A stretch of DNA of 5,366 nt from NCBI GenBank assembly GCA_013002425.1, contig JABDJQ010000001.1, positions 1 through 5,366 on the forward strand, in the 5' to 3' direction. The position numbers and the translations under genes are program-made. This DNA comes from Gemmatimonadota bacterium. Lineage in GTDB: Bacteria; Orphanbacterota; Orphanbacteria; Orphanbacterales; Orphanbacteraceae. Shown in pieces: positions 5,127-5,366 of the stretch (the stretch's first letter is position 1; every line of letters begins with the position of its first letter). Under the pieces are notes generated by a model. It was not told the DNA's origin. It saw only the letters and a list, made by a program, of their open reading frames with translations, and made no database searches.

Positions 5127-5366
5127 ATGGCGAAGGATGACAAGCGATCTCGATCGACCAGTAAACATCGGACGAAAGCGAGCGAAAAGGGGCCTGTTTC
5201 GCTCTTTCTCGTGACCGTAAGCGATTCCCGCACCTCCGAAACGGACGAGAACGGGAAGTATCTCGGCGCGGCCGTTCGGGACGCCGGCCACACCCTGACG
5301 GGCCTTCGGATCGTGCCCGACGAACCGGCCGAAATCGAGTCGATGCTCGAAGTCGCCGAAACGCTC
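5127..5366 (+). CDS. moaB: MoaB/MogA-family molybdenum cofactor biosynthesis protein (partial, N-terminal 80 residues)
   Basis: Eighty codons are visible before the window ends. The family's first strand and motif are clear: V-S-L-F-L-V-T-V-S-D-S-R-T (24-36), then D40 and G43 and the G-H (54-55) followed by R-I-V-P-D-E (61-66). Family members bind molybdopterin; MogA-type and some MoaB-type enzymes adenylate it before molybdenum insertion in the cytoplasm. The later G-G-T-G motif that would mark the active site lies beyond the window. The usual length is about 160-180 residues, so around half is present. Residues 1-22 are a basic, polar extension (six Lys, four Arg) that is not part of the fold. 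The start is fixed by AAGGG 9 bases upstream, by a TAA in frame at 5097-5099, and by the absence of another ATG, GTG or TTG before the first strand. MoaB and MogA cannot be told apart from this half. Confidence 0.88.
   Translation, partial: MAKDDKRSRSTSKHRTKASEKGPVSLFLVTVSDSRTSETDENGKYLGAAVRDAGHTLTGLRIVPDEPAEIESMLEVAETL

Overview
This 5.4 kb window comes from a GC-rich bacterial genome. It is densely packed and organised into operons. It holds six protein genes, two of them cut by the window edges. I found no rRNA, tRNA, CRISPR array, transposase or integrase. A lipoprotein signal and an exported protease fit a bacterium with a surface-exposed or periplasmic compartment. The content does not allow a confident phylum. 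High GC, a family 5 uracil-DNA glycosylase and unfamiliar surface proteins would suit an uncultured deep-branching lineage, but that is a guess.

Left block (minus strand, 1466 down to 1): a GTG-started family 5 uracil-DNA glycosylase is followed, through a 4-base ATGA overlap, by an exported retropepsin-like aspartic protease with two D-T-G active-site motifs. The protease runs off the left edge. A 59-base gap (1467-1525) separates this block from the divergent middle block and carries the ribosome binding sites of both.

Middle block (plus strand, 1526 to 4251): a 453-residue, about 12-helix membrane protein resembling the MATE/MOP transporter and flippase fold overlaps by ATGA with a 455-residue GT-C (ArnT/PMT-like, GT39-like) membrane glycosyltransferase. 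The two are almost certainly translated together. The most interesting reading is a small two-gene system that moves a lipid-linked or other substrate across the membrane and transfers a sugar on the outer face. This is inference, not proof.

Right block: a minus-strand lipoprotein gene of unknown function (5006 to 4248) converges on the glycosyltransferase gene. The two genes share a single CTAG in which both stop codons lie. Beyond a 120-base divergent spacer, which contains a repeated TTGCCGCGGA motif and an AT-rich promoter-like stretch, the 5' end of a MoaB/MogA-family molybdenum cofactor gene begins at 5127 and leaves the window on the right.
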